A DNA stretch of 44,468 bases from a virus. This document shows, in pieces, positions 8,290 to 17,021 of this stretch. Where the stretch lies: positions 1 to 44,468 of IMG/VR virus record IMGVR_UViG_3300027821_000005; one strand, given 5' to 3'. The notes below the pieces were generated by a model. It saw nothing but the letters and a program-made list of their open reading frames with translations, was not told where the DNA came from and did not search any database. The translations under genes and the position numbers were made by a program. The number at the start of each line of letters is the position of its first letter. The stretch's first letter is position 1.

Positions 8290-8562
8290 ATGGCTGCTGT
8301 TGCTACTCCGATGTGGTCTCAATTCGTTCCCTGCCTAAGTCACAGTAGGTTTATTGTCAAGGGTAGGGATACCATGAGCGCTCAGGCTAGCTATAATCTT
8401 TATGATCCGCTTGGTAACTACATGCTGTCGCCTGAATTGCTAGCTGCTAATCTTCAGGCTGGTAATCCTACCTACTTTACGAACTCTCGACTCTCCAGTA
8501 TGACTGCTAATGATTTGATGATGGCCTATCGGCAGAAGTTCCCTGCTAGTTTTGGACCGTGA
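8290..8562 (+). CDS. Small structural-module protein (module copy 2)
   Basis: A 90-residue protein with AAGGA nine bases before the ATG. Its segments SQFVPCLSHSR and YFTNSRLSSMTANDLMMAY match SQWLPNSSHGR and YYTDSRVRSLTPNDIVFAY in the 10044-10487 product. It is therefore a stand-alone copy of the module that ends the larger protein. Function unknown; probably virion-associated by context. Confidence 0.65.
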   Translation: MAAVATPMWSQFVPCLSHSRFIVKGRDTMSAQASYNLYDPLGNYMLSPELLAANLQAGNPTYFTNSRLSSMTANDLMMAYRQKFPASFGP

Positions 8563-8566
8563 TCAT

Positions 8567-8911
8567 ATGGCTATCGCCGTCCCAGCAACGAGAGATACGC
8601 TGGCAAATGCCTATAAGGCATTAGGTACTTGGATTAGTCTTCATACTCTTGATCCGGGTCAGACTGGAGTTAGTGAAGCTACCGGTGGAACTCCTGCCTA
8701 TGCTCGTAAGCAAACTACTTGGGGAGCTTCTACGGCTGGAGCCGTGACAGGAACTCAGGTAGCTATTGATGCTCCGGCTGGAAACTATCCGTGGGCTGGG
8801 CTTTGGTCTGCTGCTTCTGGTGGAACTTTTATTGACAAGCAGGCTCTTAGTGGAGCTAGCCTTCCGGTCCAGGGTCAGATTCTAGTTACGCCTACCTATA
8901 CGCAGTTGTAA
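8567..8911 (+). CDS. Conserved actinophage beta-rich structural protein
   Basis: A 114-residue protein. The start at ATG 8567 is preferred to an upstream in-frame TTG at 8552 because it gives the typical MAIAVPATRDTLANAY start. With LGTWISLHTLDPGQTG, EATGGTPAYAR and YPWAGLWSA it matches a widespread small actinophage beta-sandwich family found among virion decoration and tail-associated proteins. The exact place in the virion is not determinable here. Confidence 0.6.
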   Translation: MAIAVPATRDTLANAYKALGTWISLHTLDPGQTGVSEATGGTPAYARKQTTWGASTAGAVTGTQVAIDAPAGNYPWAGLWSAASGGTFIDKQALSGASLPVQGQILVTPTYTQL

Positions 8912-8913
8912 TC

Positions 8914-10047
8914 ATGGCTGTAGCACTGAATCGTAGCGAACCTAAATACAGTGCTGGTGTTGATGCTAGTACATTAACAACACTGGCTTTTACACCCAAT
9001 AATGCTGGGGATATTATTGTAGTAAAGTGTGCTACTTGGGACTCTAGTGTTACTATGTCTACGCCTTCTGGTGGAGGTTTAACTTATACTTTACAGCAAA
9101 GTGGCCCCACTAGTGGATTTAAGACTTGGGTAGCAGTCTGGACGGCTGTGGTAGGTACTCCTGCTAGTATGACTGTTTCTAGTGGAATACCTACTGCTAA
9201 CTGTAGACATTCTATGGTAGTAGAAGTGTGGTCTGGTGCTACTGTAGGACCAAACTTCTGTTCACCTAATATTGGTACTGTTGGGAATGCTGTTATTAAT
9301 ACTACAGGTACTAATAGCATAATGTCCTGGGTACTTGGTGATAGTTCTTCTCAAGATCCAGCTGGTCGTGTTTATAATAGCAATAGTGGTCAAACAACTG
9401 TTACTGAAGATGGTCTGTACGATGGTCATCTAGGGTCTAACTCGGTTCATTATTTTGCCTATCAGACCGCGCCATTTCCTAATATCTGGCCTACCGGTCT
9501 TACTACTCCGTCTACTAACTGGTCAGTGGCCGGTATTGAATTAGTACCCAGTGCAGGTCCAAGTGTTTCTGTAGCTGCGACTTTTAATGGCTCTGGAACT
9601 CTGTCTAGTACAGTAGTAGTTCAAACGCCTCCTACTTTAGTAGCTACTTTCAACGGCTCTGGAACTTATGCTAATAGCTCACTTCGTCCTGGGCTAGCTC
9701 AAGTAGCTACTTTTAATGGCGTAGGCTATTTCCTGCCTCGTACTAACACTCCAGTAGGTTTTGGTGGTGAAGGTGTTTTTGGTTCTGATGTTGTACCTCT
9801 GCTGCCGGATGCGCCACAAGTTATTGCGTTTGTCCAAATAGGCAAGCAGACGGGTTACGGTACTGTCAGGTCACCCCATAATCTCAAGTACCCAACCCGT
9901 CTGCCCTTTGGTGACTACGCGAGTATCGAGTCCATGAAGGCAAGATTGAGAGTAGTAAACAGTACTTATTACACAGATGCCAAGATAGTTCATATGACTC
10001 TCAATGATATTATCCACGCTCTCATAGAACAGGATGCTATAAAATGA
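8914..10047 (+). CDS. Virion protein with ATFNGxGT repeats and shared C-terminal module
   Basis: A 377-residue protein in three parts. Residues 1-210 form a beta-rich domain (MVVEVWSGA, then SVAGIELVP) of the kind seen in actinophage minor structural proteins. Residues ~222-275 hold three VATFNG-type repeats (ATFNGSGT twice, ATFNGVGY once). The end is the module shared with three neighbours (IGKQTGYG, YYTDAKIVHMTLNDIIHAL). It overlaps the next gene by ATGA. A surface decoration or adhesin role is plausible but unproven. Confidence 0.65.
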   Translation: MAVALNRSEPKYSAGVDASTLTTLAFTPNNAGDIIVVKCATWDSSVTMSTPSGGGLTYTLQQSGPTSGFKTWVAVWTAVVGTPASMTVSSGIPTANCRHSMVVEVWSGATVGPNFCSPNIGTVGNAVINTTGTNSIMSWVLGDSSSQDPAGRVYNSNSGQTTVTEDGLYDGHLGSNSVHYFAYQTAPFPNIWPTGLTTPSTNWSVAGIELVPSAGPSVSVAATFNGSGTLSSTVVVQTPPTLVATFNGSGTYANSSLRPGLAQVATFNGVGYFLPRTNTPVGFGGEGVFGSDVVPLLPDAPQVIAFVQIGKQTGYGTVRSPHNLKYPTRLPFGDYASIESMKARLRVVNSTYYTDAKIVHMTLNDIIHALIEQDAIK

Positions 10048-10487
10048 CTATGCCTTCGCCTCAAGTGGCGACTTTCAACGGCACAGGAACTTATACTAAT
10101 AGTTTGATGTATGCCAATCAGAGACAGGTAGCGACTTTCAACGGTGATGGTACTTTCGGTGGTACTTTCAAGATTTGGCAGATTCCGGTCATTGCTACTT
10201 TCAACGGTGTCGGTACTTTTGATGATACAGGAGTGGCGACAGGCCCTCCACCCATTCCGGCCCCACTTAAATACAGCCAGTGGCTGCCTAATTCTAGTCA
10301 CGGCCGGCGACAGTATCCGTATCCAGATGCCAACAAAGTTAACTATGGACTGAGAGCGAAGCTGGATTATAATCTCATGGTAGCCCTGCTACAGATTTAT
10401 GATCCATATTATACTGACTCTCGGGTCAGGAGCCTGACTCCTAACGACATCGTTTTTGCCTACACGACAATGTTTCCAGATAGCTAG
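10044..10487 (+). CDS. Repeat and module protein paralogous to the preceding gene
   Basis: A 147-residue protein. It begins with three ATFNGxGT repeats (ATFNGTGT, ATFNGDGT, ATFNGVGT, about residues 8-60) and ends with the module found in the 90-residue gene at 8290: SQWLPNSSHGR, then YYTDSRVRSLTPNDIVFAY. It looks like a shortened relative of the preceding gene without its beta domain. Function unknown; the context suggests virion surface. Confidence 0.65.
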   Translation: MTMPSPQVATFNGTGTYTNSLMYANQRQVATFNGDGTFGGTFKIWQIPVIATFNGVGTFDDTGVATGPPPIPAPLKYSQWLPNSSHGRRQYPYPDANKVNYGLRAKLDYNLMVALLQIYDPYYTDSRVRSLTPNDIVFAYTTMFPDS

Positions 10488-10529
10488 TTCCCTAGGGCCC
10501 ATAAAAAGGTACGGGGAAAGGAGCACTAA

Positions 10530-11429
10530 ATGTCTTCTGCCGAAGGTAGCAGCTACGCTAATTTCGCCGCTGATGCCCCTGTCGCCGAACAAGATTCTGG
10601 AGAACAACACTCTAGCCCGGTCGAAACTTCTCAGGATTATGGTCAGCAGCAGGAACAGGATGCGTACAATCCCGCTTGGGAAAATGTCTTTGGAAAACTC
10701 CCCCTAGAATTCCACAAGGCAATCAAGCCTGAGTTAGAAACATGGGATAGAAATTATCAGCAGCTAAGAGAGCAGTACAAACCGTGGGAAGAGCTTGGTC
10801 AGCCATACGATCAGGTGCAGCGTAACCTTGGGGTTATTCAGCAACTGAACGACAACCCACAGGCTTTCTACCAAAAGCTAGGAGAACTGCTGGGGGTAAC
10901 ACCTGGGCAGGCGCAACAGATTGCGCAAGATCAGCAGCAGGAGGGATTTGAGGGGCCTGATGATGAGGATGCTTACACTGATCCTGAAGTAAAGAGGCTA
11001 CAACTAACTGTTCAAGCCATGCAGGAACAGCAAGAAGCATGGAAAGCTGAGAGAGAAGCTCAGGAACAGGAACAAGAAGTAGCTTATTACGAGCAGGAAG
11101 CAGAGGGCCAGCTTCAACAGATTGAAGCATATCATCAGCAAAATTACCCTGGAGTTCCTTTTAACGCTCGGCAAGTAATTCAAAATGTTTTGGTGCAAAC
11201 GTATCAGAACCCAGACGCTGAGCCGGATCTTTCACAGGCTTATAAGGACTACATGAGTCTTGTGACATCTATACGCAGTGCTCCACGCCCTGGTGCTGGT
11301 GCCCCTAGTGTCGTTAATCCTTCTGGTGGTGGGATTCCACCTACGCAGGTTATTGATCCCCGAACTGCGGGACCGGAAGAAAGAAAGGCGCTAGTGGCAC
11401 AGTACCTCGCTCAACTCAACAGTCAGTGA
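10530..11429 (+). CDS. Capsid scaffolding protein
   Basis: A 299-residue protein, very rich in Gln and Glu. The central part from about residue 50 to 230 is highly helical and charged (LTVQAMQEQQEAWKAEREAQ and similar), the N- and C-termini are disordered, and it ends in ERKALVAQYLAQLNSQ. It lies immediately before the major capsid gene with GGAAAGGAG upstream. Composition and position are those of scaffolding proteins, which guide capsid assembly and then leave the prohead. Confidence 0.85.
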   Translation: MSSAEGSSYANFAADAPVAEQDSGEQHSSPVETSQDYGQQQEQDAYNPAWENVFGKLPLEFHKAIKPELETWDRNYQQLREQYKPWEELGQPYDQVQRNLGVIQQLNDNPQAFYQKLGELLGVTPGQAQQIAQDQQQEGFEGPDDEDAYTDPEVKRLQLTVQAMQEQQEAWKAEREAQEQEQEVAYYEQEAEGQLQQIEAYHQQNYPGVPFNARQVIQNVLVQTYQNPDAEPDLSQAYKDYMSLVTSIRSAPRPGAGAPSVVNPSGGGIPPTQVIDPRTAGPEERKALVAQYLAQLNSQ

Positions 11430-11436
11430 GGTAGAA

Positions 11437-12660
11437 ATGCCTGCAACTCTTGCGACGGTTGCGGGGATCCTCAAGGAAATTTATGAGCCGGGTCTTCGTT
11501 ACCAACTCAACGATGACACGATTGCTCTGAAGAGGATCACCAAGACCAACGCAAATGTCATTTCGGAAGTTGGCGCTAAGTACGTCACCTTCCCCATTCA
11601 CTATCAGCGAAACTCCGGTATCGGTGCTCGTAGGGAAAATGAAACGCTGCCGACTCCTGGGAACCAGGGAACTACGGCGGCTCGTGTCGGCTTGAAATAT
11701 GAGTACGGCGGCGTGCAGTTGACCGGTCAGACGATGGAACTGGTGAACACTAATTACCAGACCTTCATCGACGCGGTTGATCTTGAAATGGACAAGCTGA
11801 AGGATGACCTTGCCAAAGATCAAAACCGCCAGGTTTACGGCAATGGAACAGGTGCGCTTGCTACAACTTCTACAACTGGTACTGGGACTACTCTTACTAT
11901 TACCTCTGGTATTTCTCAGCTTCAGATTGGTGAGACTGTTGATGTTCATACTGCTGCTACGTTGGCAGCGGATGGGGCGCCTAAGAACAATGCAGGCCAG
12001 ATAATCACTATCACCAACATTGATCCTGCTGCCGGTACGATTACAATCACGAACTCTGGTGCTGCCATTACTCTTGCGGCTGGAGACATTCTTGTCCGTA
12101 CTGGTAACCAGAATCGTGAGTGGACTGGGCTGGGTGCTATTGTTAATAACTCTGGTACTCTTTACAACATTGATCCTGTTTCTTATCCTATCTGGAAGTC
12201 TGTTGTTGATTCCAACAGCGGTACTCTTCGTCCTATTTCTGAAGGCTTGATCCTCAAGAATGTGGACGCTGTTAGGACGAATGGGGCCAAGACAAGTCTG
12301 CTGCTCACTTCTCTTGGTGTCCGAAGGTCTTACTTCAACCTTCTGGTCCAGCAGCGGACCTATATGGGTACTAAGACTTTCACTGGTGGCTTCGAGGGCC
12401 TGGCGTTTACTACCGATCAGGGCGACATTCCACTAATTTCTGACACAGATTGTCCTCCTGGGACTATCTATGGCCTTAGTGAAAAGAACATCAAGGTTTA
12501 CCGTGAGGCCGATTGGTCATTCATGGACCGCGATGGCTCTATGTGGGATCGAGTTCAGGGTAAGGATGCGTATGCAGGCACGATGTACCAGTATTCGGAA
12601 CTTGGGACAGATCGGCGTAACGCTCACTTCGTGATGCGGGACATTACCGAAGCAACCTGA
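11437..12660 (+). CDS. Major capsid protein
   Basis: A 407-residue protein following the scaffold gene by 7 bases. The N-terminal half has the pattern of tailed-phage capsid proteins: ILKEIYEPGLRYQLND, VTFPIHYQRNSGIGARREN, then VDLEMDKLKDDLAKDQNRQ. Residues ~145-225 are a Thr/Gly/Ile-rich beta insertion (TTGTGTTLTITSG, then ITITNIDPAAGTITITNSG), likely a surface domain added to the HK97-type fold. The transcript probably ends at the terminator just downstream, which would let the capsid group be expressed apart from the lysis genes. Confidence 0.88.
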   Translation: MPATLATVAGILKEIYEPGLRYQLNDDTIALKRITKTNANVISEVGAKYVTFPIHYQRNSGIGARRENETLPTPGNQGTTAARVGLKYEYGGVQLTGQTMELVNTNYQTFIDAVDLEMDKLKDDLAKDQNRQVYGNGTGALATTSTTGTGTTLTITSGISQLQIGETVDVHTAATLAADGAPKNNAGQIITITNIDPAAGTITITNSGAAITLAAGDILVRTGNQNREWTGLGAIVNNSGTLYNIDPVSYPIWKSVVDSNSGTLRPISEGLILKNVDAVRTNGAKTSLLLTSLGVRRSYFNLLVQQRTYMGTKTFTGGFEGLAFTTDQGDIPLISDTDCPPGTIYGLSEKNIKVYREADWSFMDRDGSMWDRVQGKDAYAGTMYQYSELGTDRRNAHFVMRDITEAT

Positions 12661-12667
12661 GTTCAAG

Positions 12668-12715
12668 AGGCGACAGGTCAGTTTCTATGTCGGGGGCTGG
12701 CCTGTCGCCTTTTCT
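12668..12715 (+). terminator. Terminator after capsid gene, built from two octamer copies
   Basis: A 14-bp stem (12668-12681 with 12697-12710, one G-T pair) encloses a 15-base loop and is followed by a T-rich run at 711-715. Both arms of the stem contain the genome-wide octamer (GGCGACAG on the left, CTGTCGCC on the right). It lies 8 bases after the capsid stop and probably attenuates or ends capsid transcription before the lysis cassette. Confidence 0.8.
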
Positions 12716-12740
12716 ATATCTGCACTAGGAAGGAATTACA

Positions 12741-12893
12741 ATGGACGCTGACATTGAACGTACTGTGGAGAGCACAGAGCGGACAATTGAGGTTCATCTA
12801 CACGATCAGGAAGATGTGCCGGAAGGATTTGTAAAACTGGATACTGGGGAAATTGTCCCGCTGGGAGGTTCCCAGGATAATGGGGATGACTGA
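12741..12893 (+). CDS. 50-residue acidic protein before the endolysin
   Basis: Encodes 50 residues, MDADIERTVESTERTIEVHL continuing to a C-terminal GGSQDNGDD, with AAGGA at a good distance from the ATG. It overlaps the endolysin start by 8 bases, so endolysin translation is probably coupled to it. Strongly acidic, no membrane segment. Function unknown. Confidence 0.6.
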   Translation: MDADIERTVESTERTIEVHLHDQEDVPEGFVKLDTGEIVPLGGSQDNGDD

Positions 12894-13728
12894 TGACTTT
12901 AGAAGTATCGTGGCACGACTTCGAGCGTGGCATTTCGATATTGTCGAATGGCCGGGTTGTTACGGACGAAGCAATGGCACTAGCTGGCGGGATGGAAAAC
13001 CTGTTGGCCATGTTAACCATCACTACGTCTGCTCGCTCAATCCCACACAAAGTTACATCAATTCCCTCGTTTCCCAATTGGCTGGGGGATCGACCGTAAA
13101 TTGGTTTGCTGATGTTAACGGACGGGGTTACTTAATCGGCACTGGTCCGATGAACCATGCCGGTACTGGAAACTCGTATGTGCTGAACAGGACCAAGCAG
13201 GATCAGCCTAATTTCGGTCTTGCTAATAATGCTGGTGACATGTCAGGTAATCAGTCCTACTCAGGTACAGAATGTCAGCACCCTGGTGATGGTACTCCGT
13301 GGCCTAGCAAGATGATTGATATCATGGTAGCAATCAACGCGGCGGAATTTATGCAGTGGAACTACACCGCTAACCGTGCGATTAATCACTTTGCCTGGAC
13401 TAATCGTAAGATTGATATGTCCTGGCTCGGTGGTCCTAATTCTGGAAACACAGCCGGTCAGGAACTTGTAAACCGTGTGAAGGCTCGTATGGGCGGGGTA
13501 CTACCGCCTACTCCCCCAGCAAAGGATTGGTTTGATATGGCTAGCCTGGAAGACCTGAAGAAAGCTGTTCGGGAAGTTCTCAAGGAAGACGACATGGTTC
13601 GTTATGATGCCACTAACCAGGTCACCGGTAAGGTGGAGACTCGAAATGTGTCAGTAGTCAAGGGGATTGGGGATGGGGCTACTTACGCTGGTCGGGCGGC
13701 TCACGCTGCACAGAAGGCTCAGGACTAG
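12886..13728 (+). CDS. Endolysin, N-acetylmuramoyl-L-alanine amidase type
   Basis: A 280-residue protein. The first ~190 residues are an Amidase_2-like (PGRP) domain: zinc-binding HVNHHYVCS, an ECQHPGDGTPWP segment and HFAWTNRKIDMSW. These enzymes cut the bond between muramic acid and the stem peptide. A Pro-rich linker (PPTPPAKDWFD) leads to a ~70-residue helical C-terminus that may bind the wall or oligomerise. ATG 12886 has AGGA eight bases upstream; ATG 12880 is an alternative. No signal peptide is seen, so it should need the neighbouring holin for release. Confidence 0.85.
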   Translation: MTDDFRSIVARLRAWHFDIVEWPGCYGRSNGTSWRDGKPVGHVNHHYVCSLNPTQSYINSLVSQLAGGSTVNWFADVNGRGYLIGTGPMNHAGTGNSYVLNRTKQDQPNFGLANNAGDMSGNQSYSGTECQHPGDGTPWPSKMIDIMVAINAAEFMQWNYTANRAINHFAWTNRKIDMSWLGGPNSGNTAGQELVNRVKARMGGVLPPTPPAKDWFDMASLEDLKKAVREVLKEDDMVRYDATNQVTGKVETRNVSVVKGIGDGATYAGRAAHAAQKAQD

Positions 13729-13957
13729 TCCTAGAGTTTGGGTAGCTGTCTTCCTGATACTGACTACTGTGTTGATTAGGTCAGTCAGGCATCAGGATAA
13801 ACAGAACATGAATTATCAGGTCACAGTCCAGAATCATCCTGACCCAGATCACAAAGCCGATAAGCTACAGAAGTGGGTTTCTACACTCACTATCTTGATC
13901 ATTATGATCTTGCTTATCGCAGGTAACCTTGTCGATTTCTTTGCGAACAGGAAGTGA
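13673..13957 (+). CDS. Probable holin, two membrane segments
   Basis: A 94-residue protein with hydrophobic segments VWVAVFLILTTVLI (about 22-35) and WVSTLTILIIMILLIAG (about 68-84), separated by a polar stretch. It overlaps the 3' end of the endolysin gene by 56 bases, with AAGGGG seven bases before the ATG. Position next to the endolysin and membrane topology indicate the pore-forming holin. A shorter version from ATG 13808 with one membrane segment is possible and might act as a modulator. Confidence 0.65.
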   Translation: MGLLTLVGRLTLHRRLRTSPRVWVAVFLILTTVLIRSVRHQDKQNMNYQVTVQNHPDPDHKADKLQKWVSTLTILIIMILLIAGNLVDFFANRK

Positions 13958-13973
13958 CGTGAGGGGGTATTAC

Positions 13974-14066
13974 ATGGACCGCAGTGGAGTTACGCTTTTG
14001 CTACTTGTGCTGATTACCATTATGGTAGCTATTCTCTTGATCTTGCAGTTGGTGAACAAGACATGA
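13974..14066 (+). CDS. 30-residue single-span membrane protein
   Basis: Encodes MDRSGVTLLLLVLI followed by a continuous hydrophobic stretch ending QLVNKT, so almost the whole peptide is one membrane helix. GAGGGGG lies before the ATG. It is directly behind the putative holin and overlaps the next gene by ATGA. A role as second holin, antiholin or lysis regulator is inferred from position and topology only. Confidence 0.6.
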   Translation: MDRSGVTLLLLVLITIMVAILLILQLVNKT

Positions 14067-14512
14067 AAGATGGTGCGCCCCATCCATTATTGGGTGCGAG
14101 TATGGAGTGGAGTAATGAGGCTGGTAGCTATATTGATAGCAATCACCGGAGGATTGCTCAAATCGTTAATGACTATGACTCCAGACTTTTCCTCGCCTGG
14201 ATTCCTCCAGATAGGCGAGAGCCCGGGAATCCTTACGTATATGCGCTTGTTCATCAGCCTCCTGGCCAGCCAGAATATGTAGCGAAAACGTTTCGGGCCG
14301 ATGAGATAGATGAGCGGGTTCTGGCTTGGATTTTCCGGGCTGATAATAATCGCTTTGATACCCTTACTGAATTGGATGCTTTGGAGGCCGCTCGAAAATT
14401 GGCACAAGCGAAAGCATGGGAAGACGCCAGAGAACAAATGAAAGAATTTGCTAAGACTGTTATGGGATCCCCGCTTCATACCTTCAAGCATGACGGGAAG
14501 GTGTTTACATGA
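14063..14512 (+). CDS. Conserved phage protein of unknown function
   Basis: A 149-residue soluble protein. The stretch IAQIVNDYDSRLFLAWIPPD, followed by YVYALVHQPPG and YVAKTF, resembles a protein often present in actinophage structural regions. The C-terminus is helical and charged. It is coupled by ATGA overlaps to the membrane peptide before it and the adaptor after it. Function unknown. Confidence 0.6.
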   Translation: MKDGAPHPLLGASMEWSNEAGSYIDSNHRRIAQIVNDYDSRLFLAWIPPDRREPGNPYVYALVHQPPGQPEYVAKTFRADEIDERVLAWIFRADNNRFDTLTELDALEAARKLAQAKAWEDAREQMKEFAKTVMGSPLHTFKHDGKVFT

Positions 14513-15162
14513 CGATACCTGTTAATCTATCAGCATACTATACTGCGGTCGATGTTCTTACTCAGGTGCGGCGACAGTTCGGAGACGAATCTGGAGTCCA
14601 GCTAATTGATCAGGATCTGTTCCGGTGGCTCAACATGGGAATCATGGAGATTGCCACCAAGAACAGGATCTGGGAATCTACTGCTACTCAGAGTTCTGTT
14701 CAGAATCAGGCTATGTATGCGTTGCCTGGTGATTTGATCCAGCTAGAAGCTGTCCAGATTAATACTACGATGCTCACTGGCATCAACTTCGAGACTATGG
14801 TTGGCCTGACCCGAGGCGAAATTCAGCAGGCTGGACTCCCAATTTACTGGTTTACTTGGCAGAATCAACTAAGTTTCTATCCTGTCCCGGATAAGGATGG
14901 GTATACTATCACGATCTACTATCGGGGTCAGCCCCCACAAGTTTTCTCGAAGAGTGATCCTCTCCCGATCCCAGATAAGTATTTTGATACTCTGACCAGT
15001 TTCGTGCTGAGTAAAGCTTATGAGCTAGATGAAGACTGGGATGGTCAACAGAATCAGCGGCAGCAATTTGAGAGTAATCTGAATGGCATGAAGGAAGAGA
15101 CCGACACAACTTCTGGAACTTTCTTCGTTATTACTGATCCTATTTACGAGACCTGGGCCTAG
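14509..15162 (+). CDS. Head-tail adaptor / connector protein
   Basis: A 217-residue protein. YYTAVDVLTQVRRQFGDESG, LFRWLNMGIMEIATKNRIW and PDKYFDTLTSFVLSKAYELDED are typical of podovirus head-completion adaptors related to T7 gp11 and P22 gp4, which form a ring below the portal. The nozzle-like gene follows directly, as in other short-tailed phages. Confidence 0.7.
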   Translation: MTIPVNLSAYYTAVDVLTQVRRQFGDESGVQLIDQDLFRWLNMGIMEIATKNRIWESTATQSSVQNQAMYALPGDLIQLEAVQINTTMLTGINFETMVGLTRGEIQQAGLPIYWFTWQNQLSFYPVPDKDGYTITIYYRGQPPQVFSKSDPLPIPDKYFDTLTSFVLSKAYELDEDWDGQQNQRQQFESNLNGMKEETDTTSGTFFVITDPIYETWA

Positions 15163-15168
15163 GTAACT

Positions 15169-16752
15169 ATGCCGCCAGGAGGGCAACAGACTCAGATTGG
15201 GCCGTTCACAAAGGGGCTCAATAATGCTACTGGTTTTGGGGAAATGATTGATGATGCTGAACTCTACGAGTGCACAAATCTAGAAGTAGACTTGGATGGC
15301 TCGCTAGTGAACCGCCCTTCTGTGAACGCTTACGGTGGAGCTAATCTCCTAAGTTCTACGGCTATCGGTATTTATGCCCCTCCGAACACAAACAACTACA
15401 AGTGGCTGGTAGCAAACAGAGAAGATATCAACTCTACTGTGTTCGTTAATACGACAACTCTAGCGGTGGACCTGACTGTCGCCGTCAAAGCAGTCTGCGG
15501 AGTGCAATTTATGGATAGATGGTATATGTGTACTCAGCGTGGAGCCGGAACTGGAGGCTATGCGACTGCTACTACTGGTGGAGTTTTGTCTTGGGTCCCT
15601 GTTGCTGCCATACCTTTTGGCGACAGCATGACTGTGTACCTGAACAGACTCTGGGTCGCTGGTGGGTTCCAGGATATTAACATCACTACTCCAACTACTG
15701 ATGCTTTTCTGTACTGGAGTATGCGCGAGAATGGTAATCTCTGGGATACTGCCAATGATGGTGGCGCTATCGCCATTGGGCGTGGAGATGGTCAACATTT
15801 AGTAGCTATTTTCACCCTGAATAATGACATCATCTGTCTCAAGGAGCACAGCACCTACCGGTACAACTACACAACTAATCCCAATTTCGCCACGACGAGC
15901 AAAATCAGTAACGTTATTGGCTGTATCAATTACAACTCAGCCGCTGTTTATGATAACAACGCCATCTACACCTTCCACGGTGGGGCAGTCTGGGAACTCT
16001 ACAACTTTAACTACTCGAAAGTCAGCGAGCAAGTTAGGCTCAGGACTAATCTTGGAGTAGATAATACCTTCCAGAACAAGTACGTCTGCTTGAGTATATT
16101 CCGGGACAGGCTGTTCTTCAGATTCTGGTCAACTTTATATGTCTATAGTCTGACTACCAAAACCTGGTCACTGTGGACGACAGCCAGAGATTTTGATAAA
16201 GTGGTAACACTCTTCGGGATTGGATCTACTCCTGACAGAGCAATAGCTACTCCCAGCGGCAACACTAGAATTGACATCTACTGGTTCAATGATGATCATT
16301 TCACAAATGTAGCTATGCCAACCGGTGAAACTTTCACTTGTAGCATTAGAACTAAGCTCTTTGACTTCGATGCTCCGTGGAGCTATAAAGTTCTCATGTA
16401 CTGGGGGATTCATATTGCGACAGCTGGTATAGTCTCTAGCTCTGTGAATATTCCCAACGCCTATCGGCTGCGAACCTGGGGCGAATCTAATCAAACTACT
16501 TGGGCCGATGCTGCTATTACTAAGAAATGGGGCCTATGGGATACCATGATTGAGCCCGACACGAGTTCTATGTCGGTAGGTATTTATGGTCGTAGGTATC
16601 TCAAGATGATGAAGAAGCTGAGATTTAGGCAAGCATACTGGAAGTTCTCTACACCCACTGTCGCCAATAACTCTAACGATGCATGCGTTCGCATCTATCA
16701 TGTTGTACCTGTATTGAAGCTCAAGGAGACGGTGGTGAAGCAGGTCACGTGA
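15169..16752 (+). CDS. Tail nozzle / tail tube B-like protein
   Basis: A 527-residue beta-rich protein. It begins QTQIGPFTKGLNNATGFGEM with LYECTNLEVDLDGSLVNRP, the usual start of podovirus nozzle and stabilisation proteins (P22 gp10 and T7 gp12 type), and continues with propeller-like repeats. Such proteins close the tail tip and hold the DNA in place until ejection. Position after the adaptor supports this. Confidence 0.65.
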   Translation: MPPGGQQTQIGPFTKGLNNATGFGEMIDDAELYECTNLEVDLDGSLVNRPSVNAYGGANLLSSTAIGIYAPPNTNNYKWLVANREDINSTVFVNTTTLAVDLTVAVKAVCGVQFMDRWYMCTQRGAGTGGYATATTGGVLSWVPVAAIPFGDSMTVYLNRLWVAGGFQDINITTPTTDAFLYWSMRENGNLWDTANDGGAIAIGRGDGQHLVAIFTLNNDIICLKEHSTYRYNYTTNPNFATTSKISNVIGCINYNSAAVYDNNAIYTFHGGAVWELYNFNYSKVSEQVRLRTNLGVDNTFQNKYVCLSIFRDRLFFRFWSTLYVYSLTTKTWSLWTTARDFDKVVTLFGIGSTPDRAIATPSGNTRIDIYWFNDDHFTNVAMPTGETFTCSIRTKLFDFDAPWSYKVLMYWGIHIATAGIVSSSVNIPNAYRLRTWGESNQTTWADAAITKKWGLWDTMIEPDTSSMSVGIYGRRYLKMMKKLRFRQAYWKFSTPTVANNSNDACVRIYHVVPVLKLKETVVKQVT

Positions 16753-17021
16753 CTACTCCTTATGATCCAACAAACCCATTCCGTAATCAGGTACAGAATT
16801 ATGGGATGGAGAAACCTGATGCATACACTCCTTATGCAGCAGGAGCGAAGTTGTACGGGTTTGGAGCCCGTAGTAATCCTACATCTGGACCAGTAGATAA
16901 TCAGGGTTACCAAGAACGATCCCGCAGAGCGGCGATTAAGCGACAGGTTTATCTCAACAAGCTGAAAGCTTCTCAGGGCCAGCAGTACATGTCATCCGAT
17001 TATCTAGGAGGCCCCCCGTAA
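16749..17021 (+). CDS. Small basic protein of the tail region
   Basis: A 90-residue protein starting at GTG 16749, which overlaps the preceding stop as GTGA. It is rich in Tyr, Asn, Gly and Pro at the N-terminus and has a basic helical segment (RSRRAAIKRQVYLNKLKASQ) near the end. Not recognised. The next gene starts inside its stop codon. Probably a virion component by context. Confidence 0.6.
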   Translation: MTTPYDPTNPFRNQVQNYGMEKPDAYTPYAAGAKLYGFGARSNPTSGPVDNQGYQERSRRAAIKRQVYLNKLKASQGQQYMSSDYLGGPP

